A stretch of DNA of 64,000 nt, from assembly GCF_001447995.1 (NCBI RefSeq), contig NZ_LDPE01000002.1:62001-126000 (forward strand). The letters are read 5' to 3'. The notes below the pieces were generated by a model. That model worked only from the letters and a program-made list of their open reading frames with translations. It searched no databases and was not told the DNA's origin. This document shows, in pieces, positions 52,986-62,872 of the stretch (positions are counted from its first letter, which is position 1; the number at the start of each line of letters is the position of its first letter). The stretch is from Maribacter dokdonensis DSW-8. Its GTDB lineage: Bacteria > Bacteroidota > Bacteroidia > Flavobacteriales > Flavobacteriaceae. Position numbers and translations under genes: made by a program.

Positions 52986-55900
52986 ATGATTTTCAATACT
53001 TTTTCTAAAAATCTTGCCTTTATATTATTGGTTCTATCCTCTTTGAATGCGTATACCCAAAATTTAGAACCCCTAAAATTTCATCATATTCAAGACGGCA
53101 TGTCACAAAGTTCTTCTACTGTGTTATTAGAAGACAAGTATGGTTTTATCTGGGTAGGTACACGTAACGGATTAAACAAATACGATGGTAAAGATTTTGA
53201 AATTTTCACAAAGAGCTCAGATGGCAAAACAGGGCTTAGTCATGAATATATAGTTGAGCTTTACGAAGACGATGAAAATTTATTGATAGGTACCAACCAA
53301 GGCTTAAACGTATTCAACCGCAGTTTAAATATCGTAGCTCCTTTTCCTTTTAAAAATGAAGGTCTACAAATTAAAGACCACAGTTTTCAATCGGTTAAAA
53401 GAATAAATGGAAGTTTATGGCTAGGCACAGAATCTTCTGGTGTTTATAAATACGATGAAAATACCGGAATCCTCAAGCATTTGCCGGTAAATAATAACTT
53501 GGATATTGCGAACCCAAGAATAAACAGAATTATCAAAATTGCGCAATTGGATGATAATAGAGTGCTCATTATTTCATCATACAATATCATTGTCACCAAT
53601 AATGATTTAGAAATTCTAAACGAGGTTCAAGAAATAGAGAACATAATTTCTACCATTGTCCTAGACGACAATACGTTTTTACTTGGAACAAATAATGGTT
53701 CACTAATTCGCCTAAACGTTAGTCTTACATCCGAAATTGAAAAGGAAAAAAAACCGGTTAGTCCCGGATTTGGCATTCGTTCACTAGCTAAAAATTTAAA
53801 TAACGACTTTTGGATAGGCACTGAAAACAATGGGCTATATATATACTCTAACGAGCTTGAGTTTAAAAGACATTTAGAGTATAATGTTTCTAAACCCAGC
53901 TCAATTTCCGGAAACTCCATTTGGTCGCTATTATGTACCCGAAATGGCGTTATGTGGGTAGCACCCTATAAAAGTGGTCTCAATTTTTATGATCCTGAGT
54001 ATTTTAAGTTCAAACATATCAATACAGATCCGTTTAACTCCAAATCGTTAAGCAACAAATTGGTCAATTGTTTTATTGAAGACCCTAAAGGCAATCTATG
54101 GATCGGTACAGATGGTGGAGGGCTCAATTATTGGAAAAGGACCACCGATTCCTTTGAACATTATGCATTAAAGAACAAAACATTGAATTCTGATGTTGTG
54201 CTATCTATATTACAAAATAAAGAAGATGAATTGTGGCTTGGCACTTGGACCAATGGAATTACCATATTCAATACCAAAACCAAGAAATACAAGGAACTCA
54301 ATACGGAAAACTCGTTTTTAAACTCGAACATTATAGTCGATTTTTTAAAAGATAAAAGAGGGCGCATTTGGATCATAAACTATTTTGCGGGAGTGCAGAT
54401 ATTTGACCCTGAAACCAACACTCATGAAAACATTAAACTAATATCGGATATAGTTGGTGCTGAAGTAAATTCAATTTATCAAATCTTTGAAGACAAGGAA
54501 GGTCATATATGGATTGGAACTTTAAATTCGGGACTGTTTAAATTAACTAAAAACGAAAATCACTGGATAAGCAAACATTATAGTACAAGCAATTCTTTGA
54601 GTAATAATTTTGTCAATACCATTATTCAAGATAGCGAAGGCACTATATGGGTAGGTACCCAAGGTGGCTTGAACAAATATAATTCTAAAAGCGACTCATT
54701 TAAACCAATAACCGAAATAGACGGTCTTAGAAACGATGCTATTAAGGGTATTATTGATGACACTTATAACCACTTATGGTTAAGTACAGAAAACGGAGTT
54801 ACGAGATATGACACTTGCTCGGGCGATTTTTTAAATTATGATGTTGACGAAGGTCTACAAGCCAAAGAATTTATTGCAAGTTCTACATTAACCACTAGTA
54901 AGGGGGAATATGTATTTGGTGGCATAAACGGATTTAACATTTTCACAGCCAAAGATGTTGAAAAACGAAAAGACACGCTTACTCTTTTTGTATCAGGATT
55001 AAAGATTTTTAATAAACCTGTTCTACCTAATGATGAGTTTGGAGTATTGAAAAAAAATGTGAGCCAAGTAGATACGTTGATTTTTAGTTATGATCAATCT
55101 GTTATTAATATTGACTTTAAGGCACTCACTTTTAGACATCCTGAAAGTGTCAATTATGCTTTTTATTTGGAGGGATTTGAAAAAGATTGGAATTATGTAG
55201 GTAACAAACCTACCGCAACCTATACCAATCTAAACCCTGGTAATTACACATTAAAAATAAAATCTACCAATTCAGATGGTATTTGGACAGCTAATGAAAT
55301 CAGCAAAACCCTTATAATAACTCCTCCTTATTGGCAAACATGGTGGTTTAAACTACTGATGGTTTTCTTATTGCTAATGTTATTTTATGTTGCACATTAT
55401 ATTAAATTAAGAACCATCAAAAAAAACCAACGAAGGTTAGAATTAAAAGTAGCCGAACGAACTAATGAATTACAATGCCAAAAAAATAAGCTTGTAAAAG
55501 CTGCAGACCATTTAGAAACAATGAATCAAGAAATACAGCGATTTACTTTCGCAGTATCCCATGATTTAAAGAGTCCGTTAAGCAATATTAAAGGGCTTGC
55601 AAGTCTCATACCTTCCGAGATGCCCATTGAAGAACATCCACTTGTTGAAGAGTATTTAAACTTAATAGATATTTCTTGCAATAACATGAACGAGTTGATT
55701 TCTGATATTACTGAAATTGCCAGGTTAGGAAAAATAGAAAATAGGAACGAGTTACTGAAAACCAATGAAATTTTAAATTTATCAAGAGATCTAATTAAAA
55801 GTAAACTTGGCAAGAAAAACATAAACCTTACTATAGCTAATGATTTACCGCCCATTTATGGGGATCGTAATAGAATTATTCAAGTCTTTGGTAACTTTTT

Positions 55901-56234
55901 AGATAATGCCGTTAAATACATGGGAGACCAACCAAATCCTAAAATAATCGTAGATTATGAAGAGCATGATGAAACCAATAGTTTTCTAGTACACGACAAC
56001 GGTTCAGGTCTCAGCAAAACTGATTTAAAAAAATTGTTTACTCCTTTTGAGCGTTTTCATCAAAATGTAGAAGGTACCGGTCTTGGTCTTTATATGATTA
56101 AAAAAATAGCCATATCACATGGGGGCTCTATTACCGCAGAGTCAAAAGGTAAAGGAAAAGGAACCACATTTAAGCTCATACTACCAAAAGCAAAAATTGC
56201 TGCAAAACAAGCTAAAAAGAATCTTACTTCTTAA
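52986..56234 (+). CDS. Two-component propeller sensor histidine kinase (Reg_prop / Y_Y_Y), no receiver or AraC domain
   Basis: A 1082-residue membrane sensor. After a signal peptide (FILLVLSSLNAYTQ) the periplasmic part consists of Reg_prop beta-propeller repeats (GFIWVGTRNGLNKYDG, LWLGTESSGVYKYDE, DFWIGTENNGLYIYS, NLWIGTDGGGLNYW, ELWLGTWTNGITIF, HIWIGTLNSGLFKL, TIWVGTQGGLNKYN) and a Y_Y_Y domain (about 690-780). One TM helix (about 787-807) and a coiled coil lead to HisKA with His859 (FAVSHDLKSPLSNIKG) and a HATPase domain (FLDNAVKYMG, LVHDNGSGLSKTDL, GLGLYMIKKI). Unlike hybrid two-component systems of polysaccharide loci, it ends there. Its partner regulator is not encoded next to it. Confidence 0.92.
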   Translation: MIFNTFSKNLAFILLVLSSLNAYTQNLEPLKFHHIQDGMSQSSSTVLLEDKYGFIWVGTRNGLNKYDGKDFEIFTKSSDGKTGLSHEYIVELYEDDENLLIGTNQGLNVFNRSLNIVAPFPFKNEGLQIKDHSFQSVKRINGSLWLGTESSGVYKYDENTGILKHLPVNNNLDIANPRINRIIKIAQLDDNRVLIISSYNIIVTNNDLEILNEVQEIENIISTIVLDDNTFLLGTNNGSLIRLNVSLTSEIEKEKKPVSPGFGIRSLAKNLNNDFWIGTENNGLYIYSNELEFKRHLEYNVSKPSSISGNSIWSLLCTRNGVMWVAPYKSGLNFYDPEYFKFKHINTDPFNSKSLSNKLVNCFIEDPKGNLWIGTDGGGLNYWKRTTDSFEHYALKNKTLNSDVVLSILQNKEDELWLGTWTNGITIFNTKTKKYKELNTENSFLNSNIIVDFLKDKRGRIWIINYFAGVQIFDPETNTHENIKLISDIVGAEVNSIYQIFEDKEGHIWIGTLNSGLFKLTKNENHWISKHYSTSNSLSNNFVNTIIQDSEGTIWVGTQGGLNKYNSKSDSFKPITEIDGLRNDAIKGIIDDTYNHLWLSTENGVTRYDTCSGDFLNYDVDEGLQAKEFIASSTLTTSKGEYVFGGINGFNIFTAKDVEKRKDTLTLFVSGLKIFNKPVLPNDEFGVLKKNVSQVDTLIFSYDQSVINIDFKALTFRHPESVNYAFYLEGFEKDWNYVGNKPTATYTNLNPGNYTLKIKSTNSDGIWTANEISKTLIITPPYWQTWWFKLLMVFLLLMLFYVAHYIKLRTIKKNQRRLELKVAERTNELQCQKNKLVKAADHLETMNQEIQRFTFAVSHDLKSPLSNIKGLASLIPSEMPIEEHPLVEEYLNLIDISCNNMNELISDITEIARLGKIENRNELLKTNEILNLSRDLIKSKLGKKNINLTIANDLPPIYGDRNRIIQVFGNFLDNAVKYMGDQPNPKIIVDYEEHDETNSFLVHDNGSGLSKTDLKKLFTPFERFHQNVEGTGLGLYMIKKIAISHGGSITAESKGKGKGTTFKLILPKAKIAAKQAKKNLTS

Positions 56235-56302
56235 GGTGAAGAAACTAATCATCAACACGTGTATTAATTTACCTTCAATTGGTAATGAACAAAAGTAAAC
56301 CG

Positions 56303-57301
56303 TTATTCTTTCATGAACTTGATCAACGGATCAATAAAACTTTCAAACTTCTCAATATGTGGTAAGTGACCAATATTTTCGATTTCAACTAATTGAGCGT
56401 TTTTAATTTTCTGTTTTGTTGTTTTTCCCAACGTATCATATAAACCCATAGTTTTTCTTACCTCTTCAGAAACCAATGGTTTGCCAAGTGCCGTACGATC
56501 TCTTGTTCCAATTATCAAAAGCGTAGGAACTTTAATCTTTTCAAATTCATACACTACAGGTTGAGTAAAAATCATGTCATAAGTAAGAGCGGCATTCCAC
56601 GCAATTCTTTTATAATCAGAATTTAAAGTCCACCCGGCTAATAAATTGACCCATTGATCGTAATCATCTTTCCACTTATTATCATAATAATTCACCAATT
56701 GGTAATTTTTAATGCCTTCATAGCTTTTTTTAAGCTCATTGGCATACCACCAGTCAACTGGTTTATAAGGTACTTTTAATTTCCAATCTTCAAGTCCTAT
56801 AGGGTTTTCCAAAACTAATTTTTCTGTAGTTTCCGGATACATTAATGCAAATCTAGTTGCTAGCATACCACCCATAGAATGACCTAAAATTACCGTTTTA
56901 TCTATGTTTAAAGTATCTAATAACTCTTTTGTATTACGTGCCAGTTGTTGAAAAGTATAATGAAAATGTAGAGGTTTGGTAGACTTTCCAAAACCTATTT
57001 GATCAGGTACTATAACTCGGTACCCTTCTTTTTTCAATGCCTTTATGGTTGTCTCCCAATACGCTCCATTAAAATTCTTGCCATGTAAAAGGACAATGTT
57101 TTTTCCGTTATACTTACTAGGTTTTACATCCATATAGGCCATTTGTACATCTTGACCTTGAACCTTTAAGTTTAAAACCGAAACTTCATAAGGATATTCA
57201 TAATTAGCTAGTTCAATATCCAGCCATTTTAAGTTGTCCGTTTGTGCTTTAGAGAACTGTACAAAGAGAATCACAAACCCTACTACCATTAAATTTCTCA
57301 T
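56303..57301 (-). CDS. Exported alpha/beta hydrolase
   Basis: A 332-residue alpha/beta-hydrolase starting at MRNLMVVGFV, which opens a signal peptide (VGFVILFVQFSKAQ); a start six codons upstream is possible. The core shows the oxyanion HGKNFNGAYW, the nucleophile elbow LGHSMGGMLATR (Ser in GHSMGG), IIGTRDRTALGK (Asp) and IENIGHLPHIEKF (His), a full catalytic triad. The segment 'ETTEKLVLENPIGLEDW' is typical of proline-iminopeptidase/epoxide-hydrolase-like members. The substrate is unknown; periplasmic location is expected. Confidence 0.9.
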   Translation of the reverse strand: MRNLMVVGFVILFVQFSKAQTDNLKWLDIELANYEYPYEVSVLNLKVQGQDVQMAYMDVKPSKYNGKNIVLLHGKNFNGAYWETTIKALKKEGYRVIVPDQIGFGKSTKPLHFHYTFQQLARNTKELLDTLNIDKTVILGHSMGGMLATRFALMYPETTEKLVLENPIGLEDWKLKVPYKPVDWWYANELKKSYEGIKNYQLVNYYDNKWKDDYDQWVNLLAGWTLNSDYKRIAWNAALTYDMIFTQPVVYEFEKIKVPTLLIIGTRDRTALGKPLVSEEVRKTMGLYDTLGKTTKQKIKNAQLVEIENIGHLPHIEKFESFIDPLIKFMKE

Positions 57302-57364
57302 ATCATCAGTTTTTAACATTATAAATATTTCAAATCATTATTGAACGTCACCTTCAAACAAAAA

Positions 57365-57404
57365 GCGGAAAAGAGCAAAATTAAATATATGCAAACTTCT
57401 CCGC
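57365..57404 (-). terminator. Possible terminator after the DUF3500 gene
   Basis: On the minus strand GCGGA and TCCGC pair with a long AT loop and are followed by TTTTTG, 30 bases after the DUF3500 stop. The stem is short, so the call is weak. Confidence 0.35.
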
Positions 57405-57433
57405 GATTTTATTAATAATGAAAATGTTATTTT

Positions 57434-58786
57434 TTAGCCTTCATGCGAATGGGTATGTCCATCATGGGTATGAGTTGTTACTTTTGCTTTGGCAGCTAGT
57501 TGATAATCAAATTTAAATTTACTTGATTTATGATGGTCTGCCGATGCGTAATGCTCTAAAAGTGTTTTTGGTCCATCTTGGTTGATCAAATAAGCAAAAA
57601 TCCCATAATCACCTCCATTATCCGTAGATGGGTTATTGGGTATACGAGTAATGGTATGTACGTGATTATAATCCGCAATGGTATTGGCATTAGCTCCTGT
57701 AGAACCTTCCGTATTAAATTCAGCCCATAAATAGGGATTGTAGATTCGATAGTAGAACTGAGAAGTTGCAGTTGGTGAAGTACCAGAGTCATTTATCCAA
57801 ACAAAATATGTGTCGTCAATATTTTCTATAATATCTGTCCACCAGACATCGGCAAAATTATCTGTTAAATTATATACGTATTCTTGCATCACCAAGATAA
57901 GATTTGCCTGTGCCGTGGCAGACATATCAGAATATTTTAATCCTGTAGCAAAACCAGAATAATCATAAGTTCCTATATACGGATCAGGATCACCGTTCAT
58001 ATCTGCAGGACCCACCTCTAATGAATGTGAAGAAGATGTTGAAGATGCAGATGCAAGTTCTGAAGTATCTAAACTATTGTAAAGGTTGAGAGCTAAATCT
58101 CTTTCATCGGAAAAAATATCAAATTCTATACCATTCCATGTATCTGCCGCGGGTTCGCCTCCTAAAAATGCCGGTACTATTGAGACATTATCACCATGAA
58201 CTAAAAAGTTTATAGCGCAATGGTGCCCATCTAACTGAAAACCCCATGAACCACTTGTTTCAGGATCACCGAACATATCTATAGAATAAAAATCCGGATC
58301 CCAAACGGTACTTTGAACATCATGTAACCAGCCTTCTGAAAGCTCTGTTATCTCATATACTTTTTGATACCCTCCTGCACTTAAAAACAATTGTAGAATA
58401 TCTTTAAATGCAACTAATTGATCGTCTGATAAATCGCCATATGTAATACCGTCTCTGTTATCATTATTTGCAGGAGTATTGTGCCAAAGATAAAAACGCT
58501 CATCATCTAAACAGACAGAGACCTCTTCCAAAAGTGTATTAGAAAGAGAGTTTCTAAAATCTACCACGGCTTGTCGCATGGTCTCTATTTCAGTATTAGC
58601 TGACTGTTCTGCATCGGATGTGGAACAGTCCAAGGTAAAGCTATCGCCATCTTCGGCAATGTCATCATCTGTTGTTTCATACGTTGTATTGCTTGTTGTA
58701 GAGTCTTCATCTGAACAACTTGTCAATAATAGTGTTACAAGAAATAACATGGGTAGTCCCGTCAAAATTAAATATGTTTTTTTCAT
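57434..58786 (-). CDS. DUF3500 lipoprotein with His-rich C-terminus
   Basis: A 450-residue lipoprotein (signal LPMLFLVTLLLTSC, Cys24) with a Ser/Thr/Asp-rich linker and a DUF3500 domain. The diagnostic segments are YLWHNTPANNDNRDGITYGDLSDDQ, WGFQLDGHHCAINFLVHGD and IVPAFLGGEPA, with a later NHVHTITRIPNN. The protein ends HTHDGHTHSHEG, and with DHHKSSKF just before it gives a His cluster that could bind Cu, Zn or Ni. The domain's function is unknown. The start is taken at the MKK that opens the signal peptide, three codons after an alternative ATG. Confidence 0.88.
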   Translation of the reverse strand: MKKTYLILTGLPMLFLVTLLLTSCSDEDSTTSNTTYETTDDDIAEDGDSFTLDCSTSDAEQSANTEIETMRQAVVDFRNSLSNTLLEEVSVCLDDERFYLWHNTPANNDNRDGITYGDLSDDQLVAFKDILQLFLSAGGYQKVYEITELSEGWLHDVQSTVWDPDFYSIDMFGDPETSGSWGFQLDGHHCAINFLVHGDNVSIVPAFLGGEPAADTWNGIEFDIFSDERDLALNLYNSLDTSELASASSTSSSHSLEVGPADMNGDPDPYIGTYDYSGFATGLKYSDMSATAQANLILVMQEYVYNLTDNFADVWWTDIIENIDDTYFVWINDSGTSPTATSQFYYRIYNPYLWAEFNTEGSTGANANTIADYNHVHTITRIPNNPSTDNGGDYGIFAYLINQDGPKTLLEHYASADHHKSSKFKFDYQLAAKAKVTTHTHDGHTHSHEG

Positions 58787-59000
58787 GGTTTCCATTTAAC
58801 CACAAAGATGAATAATAGTTTTCCGTATAATATAGACTTTCAGTGAATGGTAGTAGGTTTTCAGTGAATAGAGCACACCAATAAAGATTAGTCGAATTTA
58901 ACAGGAACTCTTGGATACGAAATAAAAAATTAGCGTATAACCAACTTGTTATTTTCAGAATTAGCTGTATATCCTTACCAATTCTTTTAGCTGTCGTCCA

Positions 59001-59552
59001 CTAAGCTTCAGGATTCTTGCTTCTAATCTTTTTGTATAGTCTTATGCCTAGCATTAAAAGGATACCTAAAACGATAATACCCATTACTCCGAAAATCCAG
59101 TTAAAAGAACTCTTTAAAATCACCAAGAATACAATGGCGAACAAAATCAACGTAGCACCTTCATTCCATATTCGCATGAATTTAGAGGTATACTGAATAT
59201 CATCGCGTTGAAACTTCTTGAAAATCTGATGGTTTTTTAAGTGATATAAAATCAATACGACCACAAAACCTAGTTTAACATGCATCCAAGGCTGTGATAA
59301 CCATCCTGGATAAATGACCAGCAACCAAATAGCAAAGAACACTGCCAATACCGCCGATGGCCATGTAATAATATACCACAAGCGTTTGGCCATCAACTTC
59401 AACTGTTTGGAAAGAATCTCTTTTTCAGGTGATGGTTTAGCATTCGCCTCAATGTGGTAAATGAATAACCTAGGTATATAAAAAAGCCCTGCAAACCATG
59501 TGATGACAAAGATGAGATGCAAGGACTTTATATAATTGTAATATTCTGACAT
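59001..59552 (-). CDS. HemJ/CopD-family membrane protein (putative protoporphyrinogen IX oxidase)
   Basis: A 183-residue inner-membrane protein with four to five helices. The N-terminus YIKSLHLIFVITWFAGLFYIPRLFIYHIEA carries the conserved His of HemJ (SLHLIF) and the W-F-A-G-L-F-Y-x-P-R-L signature; KLMAKRLWYIITWPSAVLAV and the HVKLGFVVVLILYHLKNHQIF segment (with its Lys) complete it. HemJ oxidises protoporphyrinogen IX with heme as cofactor. No other heme-synthesis gene is adjacent here. The leader contains a cluster of CAAGTTCAA repeats. Confidence 0.85.
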   Translation of the reverse strand: MSEYYNYIKSLHLIFVITWFAGLFYIPRLFIYHIEANAKPSPEKEILSKQLKLMAKRLWYIITWPSAVLAVFFAIWLLVIYPGWLSQPWMHVKLGFVVVLILYHLKNHQIFKKFQRDDIQYTSKFMRIWNEGATLILFAIVFLVILKSSFNWIFGVMGIIVLGILLMLGIRLYKKIRSKNPEA

Positions 59553-59571
59553 ATGATTATAAAAACAAACT

Positions 59572-59647
59572 CAAGTTCAAAAAACAAGTTCAAGAGCAAA
59601 AATCAAGTTCAAGCTCAATGCTCATTTCTTATTATAATGAAGTTCAA
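59572..59647. repeat. Cluster of short CAAGTTCAA repeats
   Basis: CAAGTTCAA occurs exactly at 59572-59580, 59585-59593 and 59604-59612, with variants CAAGCTCAA (59610-59618) and GAAGTTCAA (59639-59647). They fill most of the 122-base gap between the HemJ start and the BNR-protein stop. No other such cluster is evident in the window. Confidence 0.6.
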
Positions 59648-59674
59648 AGTTAGCAAAAGCGCATAAAACTCATA

Positions 59675-62600
59675 TTATAATCTTATTGCTCCAATTCCTG
59701 CATCCCACAGGGTTTTATTATAAGCAGGTATTGCCGTATTCTTTAATTGAGTTCCCCTAGCTTTTAGACCCATCCATTGCGCATCTAACTCAGTCTTTCT
59801 GTCTATACTAGACTTATTCAACCTGGGGATACTGCTATTGGTCTGGTTGATCATGAACAGGTATTCAGCCGTAAATTTATTTGGGAAGTTCTCCACATCA
59901 TCATAAGCTTGGGATTTACGTTGCACCATTTCAGCATCCCAGGCCTTCATATCGGTCAGTAGTTTTTCACCGGCAGTTTTCACCGTTGGATCCGTTACTT
60001 TCTTTAAAATCGCAGTCAACTCTTTTTGAGCAGCATATAATTGATTGACCATATTGTGCATTACGGTCAATTCTGCTTCGGCAGCGGTCATAAATACATC
60101 GAACTCTTCGTATTGCCCAGGTTTTGTTTCATAGGTAGGCAATTCTTTTATAATACCCGTAGTAGTCACTTTTTGACCATCAACGTTTAACGTAAACGTG
60201 TAGTTACCGGGAGAAACCTTATGACCTGTAAAACCAGCTTCAATATAGACATCTGGTATACCTGGCATGATAGGATGTTTCATATCCCAAACAAAACGGT
60301 TTAAACCTTCATTTTTACTTAAAACCGGTGCCGGTGGAGCACCACCACCATTATGAGGCTTGTAAGAAGGATCTTTTTCAGAACTAATGGTTCTGATTAT
60401 TTTTCCCTTAGCATCTGTGATTTCCAAAGTTATAGCCGTACTATCTTTTAATTTTGGAAGCTCATAATACAATACCACCCCATTTGCAGGGTTGATACCT
60501 TCAAAAGGATCACTGCCTGTAAATTTTGAAGAATTACCATTTAAAGGACTGCCCCAAGAACCGTTGTAAGCTTCTTTTGGCTTTAGCATCTGAAGTCCTT
60601 TTTTAGATGGCTGATATTGGCCTAAGGCAATGATATCATCCAAAATCCAAAACGAGCGTCCAGAAGTAGCTACTACTAAATCCCCCTGATGAACTTTTAA
60701 ATCGGTAATAGGGGTTTTTGGCAAATTCAATTGAAAAGGCTCCCAAGATTTACCTCCGTTCCATGATGCGTACAATCCTTTTTCGGTACCTGCATATAAC
60801 AGGTCTTTCTTAAACTCATCTTCACGAACTACGCGTGTAAATGCGCCGTACGGAATCCCTGAGTTAATTGCCGTCCATGTTTTGCCATAATCGGTTGTTT
60901 TATAAAAGCCAGGCGTGTAGTCATTAAACTTATACCTTGTGGTAGCAATATAAGCCGTAGCAGGATCATGCGGAGAAACTTCAATGGCATTGATCAAACA
61001 TTCCTTTAGCCCTTTAGGCGTGACGTTCTCCCAAGTTTCGCCATCATTTTTGGTCAAATGCACCAATCCGTCATCACTTCCGGTCCAGATATATCCTTTT
61101 TCGTGTGGAGACTCCAAGATATATGCCAACGTACCGTAATTTTCCGCACCAACAGCTTCATTGGTATACGGACCACCACCGTTTCCTTGTTTTGCATCGA
61201 TATCACGCGTAAGGTCTGGTGAAATGATATCCCAGGTTATACCCATATCCATAGTTTTAAAAACATATTGGGCACCATGGTAAAAAGTTCCGGGTTCATG
61301 TACCGAAGCTATAATTGGGGCGTTCCAATTGAACAAGTATTTCATATCCCTAGCCTTGCGACCTAAATACTGAATAGGCGCTTGCATAATTTGGGTAGCC
61401 GATTTTGACACCATATCCATTACCTCAACAGTACCTAAATATTGACCCCCCATAACATACCTTGGGTTATCTGGGTCAAACGCCAAAAAAGCACTTTCAC
61501 CACCGGCAGAATCGGTCCAATCCCTTGTTGTAATACTACCACTACCTGTAGACAAACTTGCAATTTTTACAGAGGTATTATCCTGTTGACCACCATAAAT
61601 ATTATACGGAAATAGATTGTCTACACTAATTCTATAAAACTGTGCTGTTGGCATATTGTTCTGAGTGGACCAAGTTTTGGCATAATCAAAAGAAACAGAT
61701 GCGCCACCGTCATCTGCCAAGATCATATTTTTAGAGTTATTAGGGTTGATCCACAAATCGTGGGTATCGCCATGTGCAATATCTAGATCCTCCCAGGTTT
61801 TACCACCATCTTCTGATCGTAAAGCAGGAGCACTCAATACATAAACAGTATCATCATCATTAGGGTCTACAAAAACCTCTATGTAATACCATGCCCGTTG
61901 TACCAAACGATTATCACCACTGACCATACTCCAAGATTCCCCAGCATCATTTGAAACGAACAGACCACCTTTGTCCGCATTGGAATCACTTTCAATTAAT
62001 GCATATACTTTATCGGAATTAGACGGACTAACGGCAATAGCCATTTTCCCTTTTTCCTCAGGTAGTCCATTGTGTATTTTTCGCCATGTTTCACCTGCAT
62101 CGGTAGATTTATAAAGTCCGCTACCCGGTCCGCCACTTACCACCATATTGGGCATACGTTGATGTTCCCACATGGCAGCATACATAATTTCTGGATAATT
62201 GGCATCCATAGACAGTTCAGAGGCACCGGTTAAGTTGTTTACGAACAACGTATTTTTCCACGTTTTGCCTCCATCCGTAGATTTATAGATACCACGCTCC
62301 GCATTGCCTTCAAAAAGAGCTCCTTGGGCGGCAACATAAACAATATCTGGATTTGTAGGATGAATGATAATTCGTGAAATATGCTGGGTTTTTTCAAGTC
62401 CCATTTTCTTCCATGTTTTTCCAGCATCCGTAGATTTGTATACACCGTCTCCGTAAGATGTCATCACCCCACGTGGCGCATGTTCACCCATACCAACATA
62501 TACAATATTAGGGTTAGATGCCGATACCGAAACAGCACCAACGGAACCCATTTCAAAATATCCGTCAGAAATATTTTCCCACCGTTGCCCTGCAGATTCT

Positions 62601-62800
62601 GTTTTCCAAACTCCGCCACCTGTCGTACCCATATAGTACGTCATGGGGTCGCCAATAACGCCCGTAGCAGTTACCGATCGCCCACCCCTGAACGGACCAA
62701 TATTTCTAAATTTTAAAGGCTCAAAGTAATCATTGGCAGTTTGTGCAAAAGTTAAGGTCGTTGCCAGTATCGTTACAAAGTAGAGTAATTGTTTTTTCAT
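59675..62800 (-). CDS. Exported BNR/sortilin-like beta-propeller protein
   Basis: A 1041-residue exported protein with a signal peptide ([16 protein letters not shown]). The N-terminal two thirds are propeller repeats with Asp-box (BNR) motifs S-x-D-x-G-x-[72 protein letters not shown]. They are of the VPS10/sortilin-like 'WD40/YVTN/BNR' glycosyl-hydrolase-like type. C-terminal beta-domains ([38 protein letters not shown]) and a helical tail (about 905-1041) follow. The catalytic role is unproven; protein or glycan binding at the surface is likely. A truncated-by-edge paralogue lies just upstream. Confidence 0.87.
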   Translation of the reverse strand: MKKQLLYFVTILATTLTFAQTANDYFEPLKFRNIGPFRGGRSVTATGVIGDPMTYYMGTTGGGVWKTESAGQRWENISDGYFEMGSVGAVSVSASNPNIVYVGMGEHAPRGVMTSYGDGVYKSTDAGKTWKKMGLEKTQHISRIIIHPTNPDIVYVAAQGALFEGNAERGIYKSTDGGKTWKNTLFVNNLTGASELSMDANYPEIMYAAMWEHQRMPNMVVSGGPGSGLYKSTDAGETWRKIHNGLPEEKGKMAIAVSPSNSDKVYALIESDSNADKGGLFVSNDAGESWSMVSGDNRLVQRAWYYIEVFVDPNDDDTVYVLSAPALRSEDGGKTWEDLDIAHGDTHDLWINPNNSKNMILADDGGASVSFDYAKTWSTQNNMPTAQFYRISVDNLFPYNIYGGQQDNTSVKIASLSTGSGSITTRDWTDSAGGESAFLAFDPDNPRYVMGGQYLGTVEVMDMVSKSATQIMQAPIQYLGRKARDMKYLFNWNAPIIASVHEPGTFYHGAQYVFKTMDMGITWDIISPDLTRDIDAKQGNGGGPYTNEAVGAENYGTLAYILESPHEKGYIWTGSDDGLVHLTKNDGETWENVTPKGLKECLINAIEVSPHDPATAYIATTRYKFNDYTPGFYKTTDYGKTWTAINSGIPYGAFTRVVREDEFKKDLLYAGTEKGLYASWNGGKSWEPFQLNLPKTPITDLKVHQGDLVVATSGRSFWILDDIIALGQYQPSKKGLQMLKPKEAYNGSWGSPLNGNSSKFTGSDPFEGINPANGVVLYYELPKLKDSTAITLEITDAKGKIIRTISSEKDPSYKPHNGGGAPPAPVLSKNEGLNRFVWDMKHPIMPGIPDVYIEAGFTGHKVSPGNYTFTLNVDGQKVTTTGIIKELPTYETKPGQYEEFDVFMTAAEAELTVMHNMVNQLYAAQKELTAILKKVTDPTVKTAGEKLLTDMKAWDAEMVQRKSQAYDDVENFPNKFTAEYLFMINQTNSSIPRLNKSSIDRKTELDAQWMGLKARGTQLKNTAIPAYNKTLWDAGIGAIRL

Positions 62801-62830
62801 GTGTGGCTGTTAGATTTTATTTGAAAAGTA

Positions 62831-62859
62831 AAAACCTCCCTAAAAAATAGAGAGGTTTT
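62831..62859 (-). terminator. Terminator between the two BNR genes
   Basis: On the minus strand AAAACCTC and GAGGTTTT pair around a 13-base loop and run into TTTTTAC, 14 bases after the stop of the upstream BNR gene. The two paralogues are therefore probably transcribed separately, at least in part. Confidence 0.65.
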
Positions 62860-62872
62860 TGTTGATGGATTT

